A stretch of 19,152 bases of DNA from a bacterium Ga0077546 (GTDB lineage: Bacteria; Cyanobacteriota; Vampirovibrionia; Obscuribacterales; Obscuribacteraceae), in the NCBI GenBank assembly GCA_001464165.1, contig LNEX01000128.1:1-19152 (forward strand), written 5' to 3'. Below the pieces are notes generated by a model. That model worked only from the letters and a program-made list of their open reading frames with translations. It made no database searches and was not told the origin of the DNA. A program made the position numbers and the translations under genes. Every line of letters starts with the position of its first letter. The stretch's first letter is position 1. Positions 1 to 6,346 of this stretch are shown piece by piece.

Positions 1-104
1 CAAAATATTGGGCCGGAAAAGTCATTTCTATTGTCCTTTGCCTGGTTCTGCTGAACTTCGTCTACCATCGTCTTCCAGAATTGTCGCGAATTATAGTATT
101 GCCC
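1..104. other. Left-edge stretch, gene content undecided
   Basis: Two readings run off the left edge and I cannot choose between them. On the minus strand an ATG at 68-66, preceded by GGAAG, opens a polar frame (MVDEVQQNQAK...) that stays open to the edge; it would follow the ankyrin gene on the same strand. On the plus strand, the frame beginning at base 3 is open to a TAG at 246-248 and reads as two hydrophobic stretches (VISIVLCLVLLNFVY and IIVLPLMVYFMWI), like the end of a membrane protein, but it would overlap the ankyrin gene by about 140 bp. Each is the antisense of the other, so at most one is real. Confidence 0.25.
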
Positions 105-994
105 TTAATGGTGTACTTCATGTGGATTGAATTTAGCGCCTGCGCCCAACAGAGACTGAACAAGCTGGCGGTTAGACAATTTTGTGGCAATCCCCAGGGG
201 GCGATAAATATCGCCAGGGCGTCCATTAGGTTTGGCACCATTGGCTAGTAAAAACTTACAGGCATCAAAGTGACCAAGCGATAATGCGACTTCAAGCGGG
301 TTCAAGTAGTAGGGTTTTTCCGATGCCTTGGAGCAATTAGCATCGTCATCAATGAATGCACCAGCGTCAACTAGCAATTTTAGCAAATCGACTCGACCAG
401 TCAGCGCCGCCCAATGCATAAAGGTACAAAGGTACAACCGTTTTCGTCTCTCTTATGAGCAGCTGCAGGCTCCCTTAAGGCAAGTTTCAACCTGTCAATA
501 GAACCAAGTGCGACGTCAGCAAATTGGTCAGTTTCAAAGTCACTAGCTCTAAGCTTAGCGGCAATGGCAGACTCTCTTTTCCATAGCGCATACTTCAGAA
601 GTGAAACCCTCATAGTCATAGTGGGCGGTCTCAGTCCGCTGCTAATCAATGACTCTACGAGATCTAAACTACCAAAGCGAATAGCATTTAGATAGATGGA
701 CCTAAGCAAAAAAGCATTCTTGCTATTTCCCAGAGTCTCCTTATGTTCAGCTAAAAACTGACGCGCCTCTTCTATTTGTCCACTCTTCACAAGCTGACTG
801 AAATGCAGTATTAGTTGGTTGGCGCTATCTAATTTTGGCGACTCTAATCCTTGAACTCCTAGATGCAGATTCCCATCCGCCTTCCACGGCGGCAGCTCAC
901 TATGATCAACGGACGAGAGTGGCTTCGCAGCCTGCGCGCAGGTCAATTGCAAGACCTGGCTGATTAGTACAAAAAGCAGGCCCGAACTTAACAA
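105..994 (-). pseudogene. Secreted ankyrin-repeat protein, frameshifted
   Basis: The first frame (994 to 401) starts with TTG and has a signal-peptide-like N-terminus (LLFVLISQVLQL, then CAQA as a likely cleavage site). It then carries a helical ankyrin-like region (about residues 90-120, ...NAIRFGSLDLVESLISSGL). The second frame (437 to 105) holds three clear ankyrin repeats: TFMHWAALTGRVDLLKLLVDAGA, then NPLEVALSLGHFDACKFLLANGA, then RPLGIATKLSNRQLVQSLLGAGA. The frames are separated by an 8-bp tandem duplication at 421-436; removing one copy joins them as DENGC-TFMHWAALTG, a textbook ankyrin start, giving one protein of about 293 residues. Ankyrin repeats bind other proteins; the partner is unknown. 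The start is uncertain: no good Shine-Dalgarno sequence precedes the TTG, and the N-terminus lacks the usual positive charge. It lies 41 bp after the end of argD on the same strand. Confidence 0.85.
421..436. repeat. 8-bp tandem duplication that breaks the ankyrin frame
   Basis: AAGGTACA occurs twice in a row on the plus strand. With one copy the ankyrin reading frame is continuous; with two it is shifted by +2. It may be a real slippage or duplication event, or an assembly error. Confidence 0.9.
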
Positions 995-1035
995 CCTGTT
1001 TGTGTCTCACTAAACTTTAGCATAGTGATCCACGC

Positions 1036-2234
1036 CTACTGCACAGCCAAAACTTTCGCCAGTATGCCAATGGCCTCTTTGATCTCATCATCGCTTACAG
1101 TTAAAGGCGGCAAAAGACGGATGACATTTTCGCCAGCACCAACGAGCAAAAGGCCTTGCGCTGCACACTTTTGAATGATTGGTTTAACGGGCACATCCAA
1201 CTCAATACCGAGCATCAAGCCCAATCCACGAATAGCTTTGATTGATGAGCACTTACACTTGAGACCAACCAGCTCAGCTACTAGCAGCTCACTTTTAGTC
1301 TTTACCGACGCTAAAAACTGCTCATTACCAATGATATTGACGCAGGCCAGTGCAGCTGAGGCAGCCAGCGGATTGCCACCAAAAGTCGAGCCATGATCAG
1401 AATTGCTCCAATAGGGAAGCCACCGCCCAGCCCCTTGGCCAAAGCTACAATGTCTGGGGCAACCCCAAAATTCTCACTGGCAAAGAAGTAACCACTGCGG
1501 CCAACGCCACACTGTATCTCGTCAAATATCAAAACTATCTTGTGCTTATCGCAGAGCGCTCTCACTTCTTTGAGAAAACTGTTGTCAACTAAGTGCACTC
1601 CACCTTCGCCCTGCACAGGCTCAACAATTATGGCGGCGACTGCATCTAAGTCATTGGCCAGCATTGAGTCAATATTGTTGAACTCAACCACAGTAAAATC
1701 AGGTACCAGCGGGCTATAACCTTCCTGATACTTGGTTTGACCAGTGGCTGAAAGGGCACCATAGGTGCGACCATGAAAAGAATTGCTCATGGTAAGAATC
1801 TTCGTGCAATTCTCACCTTTGTGCTTCTTGGCATACTTGCGACTGAGTTTGAGGGCACCCTCAACAGCCTCAGCACCACTGTTACAAAAGAAGGCCCGGT
1901 CAAAGGAACTATTTGAAAATGCCACAAGCTTCTCAGCCAGCTCAATGGCAGGCTGGTTGTAGTAAAGATTGGAGCAATGGCTCAGTTTACTTAGTTGCTT
2001 TGTAAGCGCCTCTACGTAGGCGGGGTGACAATGACCAAGTGAATTGACGGCGATGCCCGAAGCAAAGTCGAGATAGCGCTTGCCGTCGACATCCTCAACA
2101 TAACTACCCTTACCATCAGTTAGTACCATGGGCTGGGTGGCGTAGGTCTGCATCAGCACTTTCTTACCACGCTCTACCCAATCGTTCTGAGCTGAGGCTG
2201 ACTGAGCAGATTGGGCACATATACTAGTGGTCAT
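1036..2234 (-). pseudogene. argD: Acetylornithine aminotransferase, internally deleted and frameshifted
   Basis: ArgD is the PLP-dependent class III aminotransferase that converts N-acetylglutamate semialdehyde and glutamate to N-acetylornithine. The first frame (from ATG 2234) holds CNSGAEAVEGALKLSRKY, the SFHGRTYGAL motif, VEPVQGEGGV, FDEIQCGVGR (Asp238) and ALAKGLGGGFPIGAIL with the PLP lysine K267. After IGAIL it runs out of frame. The family sequence resumes in the next frame at about 1398 as DHGSTFGGNPLAASAAL and continues to a normal C-terminus ending at 1036. Compared with known ArgD proteins, roughly 12 residues plus one base (about 37 bp) are missing between IGAIL and DHGSTFGG. No other stop interrupts either half. 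The start overlaps the end of argB by 11 bp, so translation is probably coupled. If the lesion is real, another aminotransferase must do this step for arginine to be made. Confidence 0.9.
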
Positions 2235-3162
2235 ACTTATATTTATCTCCAGTAATCAGTGTGCCTGTCTCTTGCGGCGCTAAAAAGCCTCTGACAAGGG
2301 CGTTTGGGGCAAAGCTATTAACTATGGCGATGCGCCTAATGCCGTTCTTGATAGCCTTGACACAACTCTTAATCTTGGGCAGCATGCCACCGGTCACGGT
2401 GCCATCCTCTATCAGCTCCTGGGCGCTCGTTGCTGTAACATGGCCAATCCTAGTCTGCGGCAAATTGAAGTCTTTGAGCACCCCTGGTACGTCGGTCATG
2501 AAAATCAAACCGTCGGCCTCAAGACTAGTTGCCAGAGCCAGTGCGGCATGATCAGCGTTGATGTTATAAAACTGCCCGGTGCTATCAATACCAATGGGCG
2601 AGACTATCGCAGTCCAACCTGCCCACATCCAGCTGGCTATGCCGCTGTCGCGGACATCTACTATTTCACCGACCCAGCCCAGATCAGCGGACATTTTCTC
2701 AGTTTGAAAAGGTATGGCCGATTTTGAGCAAAAGCTCAAGGCGCTAACCCCTCTCTGGCGAAATTTTTCAGTGAGCTTATTGTTGATATCTGTGAATACT
2801 TTCACGGCAACCGCCAGGGTCTCCTCATCAGTTACCCGCAGCCCATCTATCTTCTTGGTCTCTTTGCCAATAGCAGCCAGAGCGTCATTAACGGCAGTAC
2901 CACCGCCGTGCACAACAATGACATGGATGCCGGCTTTGATCAGGACAACGGCCTCATCGATAAGGGCGTCCAACACAGACTCATTACCAATGGCATTGCC
3001 GCCAAATTTGACCACGACAACTTCATAGGCGTTCTGTTTTAGAGTCTCCTTCGCCTTTGAGAGATCAAAGGGTGCCACTGGTGCCACGGGCATAGTGCTC
3101 AGGGCTGATTCAAAGTCTATTAATTTTAAGTCTACTGATTTTAAGTTCATTGAAGCTACCAT
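2224..3162 (-). CDS. argB: Acetylglutamate kinase
   Basis: Phosphorylates N-acetylglutamate, the second step and usual control point of arginine synthesis. Amino-acid-kinase family landmarks are all present: VVVKFGG (Lys52), VVHGGG (about 84-88), GLRVTD (107-112), a YNINADHAAL substrate/nucleotide motif, TDVPGVL, GGMLPKI and GTLIT near the end. About 45 residues precede the catalytic core; arginine-sensitive NAGKs also carry an N-terminal helix there. The C-terminal stretch (NALVRGFLAPQETGTLI) departs from the usual pattern around the arginine site as I remember it, so feedback sensitivity is uncertain. I chose ATG 3162 because AGGTGG lies five bases upstream; a GTG at 3171, directly after the argJ stop, is the alternative. 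It overlaps argD by 11 bp and sits in the argJ-argB-argD unit, so it should fall under the attenuator ahead of argJ. Confidence 0.96.
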   Translation of the reverse strand: MVASMNLKSVDLKLIDFESALSTMPVAPVAPFDLSKAKETLKQNAYEVVVVKFGGNAIGNESVLDALIDEAVVLIKAGIHVIVVHGGGTAVNDALAAIGKETKKIDGLRVTDEETLAVAVKVFTDINNKLTEKFRQRGVSALSFCSKSAIPFQTEKMSADLGWVGEIVDVRDSGIASWMWAGWTAIVSPIGIDSTGQFYNINADHAALALATSLEADGLIFMTDVPGVLKDFNLPQTRIGHVTATSAQELIEDGTVTGGMLPKIKSCVKAIKNGIRRIAIVNSFAPNALVRGFLAPQETGTLITGDKYKYDH

Positions 3163-3171
3163 TTCTGCCAC

Positions 3172-4518
3172 CTATGTCCTGTAAGAGCCGTTGATACGCA
3201 CATACTCATAACTGAGGTCGCAGCCCCAGGCGGTTGCCTCGCTCAAGCCCTCTTTCATGTCGATGTGGATGATAATGTCTTTTTCTGCCAGCACAGCTTT
3301 GCCAAGAATCTCATTGACGACAACTGGCTCCCCTTCCTGCATTAGCTCTAGTCTGCCAGCGGCACTCTCTATAGCAATTGAGACAGTTTCAGGTTTGAAG
3401 CTAACGCCGCTGTAGCCCATGGCGCAAATGATCCGGCCCCAGTTGGCGTCTTCACCGAAGAAGGCGGTTTTAACCAGACTGGACGAAACAATAGAGCGAG
3501 CCAGCTTGCGTGCTTCAGCAATACTATCAGCGTGCTTGACCTCAACCTGAAGAAACTTAGTAGCACCTTCTCCGTCTCGCACAATGGCTTTAGCCAGGTC
3601 TGTATTGATTGTCTTCAGGGCCTGACAGAAGGTGAAATAGTCACCGCCCTCGCTGTCGATAAGTTTGTTTCCAGCCTTACCGTTAGCCAAAATAGCCACC
3701 ATGTCATTGGTACTGGTATCACCATCAACGCTAATCATGTTGTATGTTTCAGCACTGCTTTCTTTCAAAGCCTTGGTTAGAAGTGCCGGAGAAATATTCA
3801 GATCAGTGGTAAGGAAACTGAGCATGGTAGCCATATTTGGATGAATCATGCCGCTGCCCTTGGCCATAGCGCCGATGGTGACTTTCTTGCCGTCAACTTC
3901 GAATGTCAGCGAAGTTTGCTTGACATAAGTGTCTGTAGTCATGATCGCCTGTGCTGCACTCAAGCCAGCTTCTGCCGAGACGTCCAAATCTTGGCAGGTG
4001 CTCTCAATGCCTTGCTTGATCAGCTGAATTGGCAGTTGCACACCAATCACTCCTGTTGAAGCGATGATGATTTCCTCTTTGCTCACGCCCATGCAGTCCG
4101 CATAAGTAGCAGCCATAGCTTCGGCATTGATCATGCCAAGCTCGCCAGTGCAGGCGTTAGCGTTGCCACTGTTGACGACGATGCCACGCACAGGCTTGCC
4201 CCCGGCGACGACCTTCTCATTCCAGAGAATCGGTGCGGCTCTCATGACATTGGTAGTGAAGGCCGCTGCCACATGGGCAGGGACATCACTCCAGACTAGC
4301 GACAGATCTTTGCGTTTGCGTTTAACACCGATGTGGGCGCCAGCAGCCATAAACCCCTTGGGGCTAGTGACACCACCAGTGCAACCGTCTTCTGCAGTTA
4401 GACCTTTAGTTTTCAGGCCGGTAGTAGCACTTGCGGCTAGTGCGGTAGAGGCTGCACCTGCTGTTGCTGAGGCCCCCGCGGTAGTACGAATGTTTTGTAA
4501 TCTAGCTATTGAGTTCAA
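3172..4518 (-). CDS. argJ: Glutamate N-acetyltransferase / ornithine acetyltransferase
   Basis: ArgJ recycles the acetyl group from N-acetylornithine to glutamate and, in bifunctional forms, also makes N-acetylglutamate from acetyl-CoA. The protein is 448 residues. The self-cleavage site is clear: AKGSGMIHPNMA followed by TML, with Thr231 as the predicted nucleophile at the new beta-subunit N-terminus. Other landmarks are SPKGFMAAG (52-60), VVNSGNANACTG (114-124), IASTGVIGVQLP and the usual C-terminal ending INGSYRT. About 45 Ala/Thr-rich residues precede the conserved start, longer than usual. The start is TTG with GGGAG eight bases upstream. It is the first gene of argJ-argB-argD; its stop is followed at once by argB. 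The 288-bp leader upstream carries a promoter, an Arg-rich leader peptide and a terminator (described separately). Confidence 0.97.
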   Translation of the reverse strand: MNSIARLQNIRTTAGASATAGAASTALAASATTGLKTKGLTAEDGCTGGVTSPKGFMAAGAHIGVKRKRKDLSLVWSDVPAHVAAAFTTNVMRAAPILWNEKVVAGGKPVRGIVVNSGNANACTGELGMINAEAMAATYADCMGVSKEEIIIASTGVIGVQLPIQLIKQGIESTCQDLDVSAEAGLSAAQAIMTTDTYVKQTSLTFEVDGKKVTIGAMAKGSGMIHPNMATMLSFLTTDLNISPALLTKALKESSAETYNMISVDGDTSTNDMVAILANGKAGNKLIDSEGGDYFTFCQALKTINTDLAKAIVRDGEGATKFLQVEVKHADSIAEARKLARSIVSSSLVKTAFFGEDANWGRIICAMGYSGVSFKPETVSIAIESAAGRLELMQEGEPVVVNEILGKAVLAEKDIIIHIDMKEGLSEATAWGCDLSYEYVRINGSYRT

Positions 4519-4560
4519 CGTTGTGTCTCCCGATTGTCATGTCTCTATGGACGTATACGT

Positions 4561-4596
4561 AAAAAAATCCCTGAGTGCTTGCCTTGCGCTCAGGGA
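4561..4596 (-). terminator. Intrinsic terminator in the argJ leader
   Basis: On the minus strand TCCCTGAG (4596-4589) pairs with CTCAGGGA (4575-4568), giving eight perfect base pairs, followed by T7 (4567-4561). It ends about 43 bases before the argJ start codon, so it can cut off transcription entering argJ. It also serves as the terminator for transcripts running through argC. Its 5' arm is shared with the antiterminator pairing at 4584-4650. Confidence 0.88.
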
Positions 4597-4650
4597 TAAA
4601 AAATTTAGTTGTTGATCAAATCAACACAACCAAATAAAACCCGAGCGCAA
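4584..4650 (-). promoter_or_regulatory. Antiterminator pairing of the argJ attenuator
   Basis: In the RNA, TTGCGCTC (4650-4643), inside the leader ORF just after its CGA CGC CGC run, is perfectly complementary to GAGCGCAA (4591-4584). After one bulged base, GGG (4642-4640) pairs with CCC (4595-4593). This 11-bp helix uses the same CCCTGAG bases that form the 5' arm of the terminator hairpin, so the two structures exclude each other. A further 7-bp hairpin (TGTTGAT / ATCAACA, loop TTG, 4610-4626) covers the leader stop codon. The pairing is read by eye; no folding energy was computed. Confidence 0.8.
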
Positions 4651-4734
4651 TAGGCGGCGTCGCGAGTTTCGTCGGCTACTAGAGTGGCCGATTGAGTGGT
4701 TGTTTATGTGGTTTTTGCTGTCCGAAGCGAACAT
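4621..4734 (-). CDS. Arginine leader peptide ahead of argJ (37 residues)
   Basis: A short ORF starts with ATG at 4734-4732 and ends with TGA at 4623-4621. It encodes MFASDSKNH... then SSS-RR-NS-RRR-LL-R-SG, ending IWLC. Arginine codons are residues 21, 22, 25, 26, 27 and 30, all CGA or CGC. No strong Shine-Dalgarno sequence precedes it (GTGAGGCA lies about nine bases upstream and is the best candidate). It sits between a TTGACA promoter box and an intrinsic terminator, as the control peptides of attenuated amino-acid operons do. The inferred role is cis-acting: a ribosome stalled for lack of Arg-tRNA at residues 21-27 would leave the antiterminator segment at 4640-4650 free. The peptide itself probably has no function. 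Confidence rests on the combination of arginine cluster, terminator and alternative pairing, and on the matching arrangement upstream of argC. Confidence 0.8.
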   Translation of the reverse strand: MFASDSKNHINNHSIGHSSSRRNSRRRLLRSGFIWLC

Positions 4735-4760
4735 TGAAAATTGCCTCACTAACTTTTAAA

Positions 4761-4789
4761 AGGTTACGATGGTTTCGCACCTATGTCAA
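4761..4789 (-). promoter_or_regulatory. Candidate promoter for argJ-argB-argD
   Basis: TTGACA (4789-4784), exact for a sigma-70 -35 box, is followed after 17 bases by TAACCT (4766-4761), a weak -10 match (T, A and final T agree). It starts about 18 bases after the argC stop, so argJ-argB-argD probably has its own transcript. The candidate promoter of argC has the same layout. Confidence 0.6.
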
Positions 4790-4806
4790 CGATTTCTAAA
4801 AGTATA

Positions 4807-5928
4807 TCACGCCGGAAAAATTGCTGACTGTTTTAATCCGCTAGATTCAGGCCAACCGAATAGCAGATTCATGTTCTGTATAGCCTGTCCTGCTGCGCCT
4901 TTCACTAAATTATCCAGGGCACCAATAGCAATGACACGATTGGTTCTTTGATCAATTGTCATACCAATGTCGCAGAAGTTTGCGCCCTTTACAAAACGTG
5001 TTTCGGGCATCGTATACTCAGCGTCGTCAGGAGAGAAGAGCCTGATGAATAGCTCATTTTCATAGAATTTACTGTATACATTATATAAGTCTTGTTTGTT
5101 TATATTACTTATAAGGGAAGCATAAGCCGTGACGAGAATACCCCGATTCATCGGCACCAGATGCGGTGTAAAGGAAGTACAAAATGCAGTCTTACTAAAG
5201 GCGGCAAGCTGTTCTTCAATTTCTGGAGTATGCCTGTGGCAGGCCACACCGTAGGCTTTTATCGACTCATTACATTCGTTGAAATGAGTTCCTAATGCTG
5301 CCGCTCTCCCAGCACCAGAGACACCCGACTTGGCGTCTATGATAATAGACTTCGGGTCAATAATGCCCGCCTGCAAAAGTGGTGCCAATGTCAGTATCGA
5401 GCAGGTGGCATAACATCCCGGATTGGCGACCAGACGAGCCTGGCTAATAGCAGCACGATTGAGCTCGGGCAAACCGTAGACAGCTTGCGCCAGAAGCTCC
5501 GGCTGGGGATGCTTGAACTTGTACCAGGTTTCGTAGTCGGCGGCTGACTTCAAACGAAAATCAGCGCCAAGATCAATCACTTTGCACTTTGCCAGAATGT
5601 TCTTAGTCACTTTATCTGCGGCATTACCATGGGGTAGGGCGAGAAACAGCAAGTCGACTTGCTCAGCGAGTTCTTCTAGATCTCCGCTGCTGCAGACAAG
5701 ATCAGTGTGCTTTTGCAAACCAGGATAGACTGATGCGAGCTTCTTGCCGTCGCTACTCTGAGATACGGCAGTGTGAATCTGTGCCCGGTCGTGCTGCAAC
5801 AAAAGACGCACCAGCTCTTGGCCGGTGTAGCCGGTAGCACCGACTACTGCCACCTTCTTCACGGCGCTCTCTGCCTCTTTAGTGCTAGAGCTTTCAAGCG
5901 ATTTCAATTGTTCTAACTGCACTGCCAT
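4807..5928 (-). CDS. argC: N-acetyl-gamma-glutamyl-phosphate reductase
   Basis: ArgC reduces N-acetylglutamyl phosphate to the semialdehyde with NADPH, the third arginine step. The N-terminal Rossmann fold has VAVVGATGYTGQELVRLLL (glycine motif 30-36). The catalytic cysteine is in VANPGCYAT (Cys172), and AKSGVSGAGR and CHRHTPEIEEQL carry further conserved catalytic-domain residues. It has 373 residues, a little longer than the usual 345 or so, mainly because about 25 polar residues precede the Rossmann strand. The start ATG has AGGGA seven bases upstream. That ribosome binding site follows directly on a hairpin plus T8 terminator, itself preceded by an Arg-rich leader ORF and a TTGACA promoter. 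Gene and argJ lie on the same strand but are separated by a second, independent leader. Confidence 0.97.
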   Translation of the reverse strand: MAVQLEQLKSLESSSTKEAESAVKKVAVVGATGYTGQELVRLLLQHDRAQIHTAVSQSSDGKKLASVYPGLQKHTDLVCSSGDLEELAEQVDLLFLALPHGNAADKVTKNILAKCKVIDLGADFRLKSAADYETWYKFKHPQPELLAQAVYGLPELNRAAISQARLVANPGCYATCSILTLAPLLQAGIIDPKSIIIDAKSGVSGAGRAAALGTHFNECNESIKAYGVACHRHTPEIEEQLAAFSKTAFCTSFTPHLVPMNRGILVTAYASLISNINKQDLYNVYSKFYENELFIRLFSPDDAEYTMPETRFVKGANFCDIGMTIDQRTNRVIAIGALDNLVKGAAGQAIQNMNLLFGWPESSGLKQSAIFPA

Positions 5929-5940
5929 GATATTTTCCCT

Positions 5941-5970
5941 AAAAAAAACCCCGGGTCATAGAACACGGGG
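5941..5970 (-). terminator. Intrinsic terminator directly ahead of argC
   Basis: On the minus strand CCCCG (5970-5966) pairs with CGGGG (5953-5949). After one mismatch, three more pairs form (GTT with GAC, one of them G-T), around a small loop. T8 (5948-5941) follows at once. The argC start codon is 12 bases further on, and its AGGGA ribosome binding site abuts the T run. A terminator this close to a start codon has no use for an upstream gene, which points to attenuation of argC. Confidence 0.85.
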
Positions 5971-6024
5971 AGACAATTACGATAATGGTGCTAAATATCA
6001 GCTACGTTATCGGCCCCGAGTTCT
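5960..6024 (-). promoter_or_regulatory. Antiterminator pairing of the argC attenuator
   Basis: AGAACTCGGGG (6024-6014), in the leader ORF ten bases after the four Arg codons, is complementary to CCCCGTGTTCT (5970-5960): ten pairs out of eleven with a single T-T mismatch. The second segment contains the 5' arm of the terminator, so this helix and the terminator cannot coexist. A ribosome stalled on the Arg codons (6046-6035) leaves the first segment free; one that reaches the stop codon (6004-6002) would cover most of it. Between the two segments, CGATAA (6012-6007) can also pair with TTATCG further downstream. Read by eye, not folded. Confidence 0.8.
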
Positions 6025-6079
6025 CTAGGAAATCGCGGCGGCGTCGGCTGGTATATGTGCTGGTGTTGAACGAATGCAT
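6002..6079 (-). CDS. Arginine leader peptide ahead of argC (25 residues)
   Basis: An ORF from ATG 6079-6077 to TAG 6004-6002 encodes MHSFNTSTYTS, then four consecutive arginines (residues 12-15, codons CGA CGC CGC CGC), then DFLENSGPIT. AAAGGTG lies 11 bases before the ATG and could serve as a somewhat distant Shine-Dalgarno sequence. Position and content fit a control peptide of the his/trp/leu attenuator type: it starts about 25 bases after the predicted transcription start, it is followed by a terminator ahead of argC, and the segment after its Arg codons is complementary to the terminator's 5' arm. The inferred role is to sense charged Arg-tRNA through ribosome stalling. Four arginines in a row opposite an arginine gene is hard to ascribe to chance, but translation is not shown by sequence alone. 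Confidence 0.82.
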   Translation of the reverse strand: MHSFNTSTYTSRRRRDFLENSGPIT

Positions 6080-6109
6080 GTTTGTGGAAGCACCTTTAAT
6101 CTATTACCG

Positions 6110-6138
6110 ACAGTACAGGTCATCCCAGACAATGTCAA
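6110..6138 (-). promoter_or_regulatory. Candidate promoter for argC
   Basis: TTGACA (6138-6133) followed after 17 bases by TACTGT (6115-6110; T, A and final T match TATAAT). Transcription would start near 6103, giving a leader of about 175 bases before argC. I saw no ArgR-type ARG box nearby. Confidence 0.6.
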
Positions 6139-6346
6139 CAGTAGTTTTTAATTTGGTTACATTCGCCCTAGCTGTGAACAGAGACAAAACCATGAATCCA
6201 AAAGGAAGCCCTTAACCCTCCACTAACATGCCTGAGCAAAATTGTTGAGCGCCCAAGCAAAGTGGGAATTCTACCCTTCTCACAATCTCAAATAAGCAAT
6301 ACTCTTGACAAGTCGTTACATCTCTGTCAGAAGAGGCACACATCAA

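Noticed and set aside
3..248. Plus-strand open frame with two hydrophobic stretches at the left edge
   Set aside because: It would overlap the ankyrin gene on the other strand by about 140 bp, and its hydrophobicity may only mirror polar codons on the minus strand. Kept as undecided rather than called.
1380..1420. Programmed ribosomal frameshift in argD
   Set aside because: No slippery sequence is present and about twelve conserved residues are missing, which frameshifting could not restore.
4519..4806. T-box or other riboswitch explanation for the arginine leaders
   Set aside because: I see no T-box core sequence or specifier-loop arrangement, while both leaders contain translatable Arg-rich ORFs next to the antiterminator segment, which fits ribosome-mediated attenuation better.
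5985..6215. Plus-strand open frame that also reads four arginines in a row
   Set aside because: It is the antisense of the argC leader ORF: the complement of the CGC run is also Arg-rich in another frame. It points away from argC, has no ribosome binding site and no terminator logic.
6305..6333. TTGACA at 6305 as promoter of the hypothetical gene at 6347
   Set aside because: No -10-like box lies 16-18 bases downstream (CAGAAG there), and the spacing to the start codon is very short.
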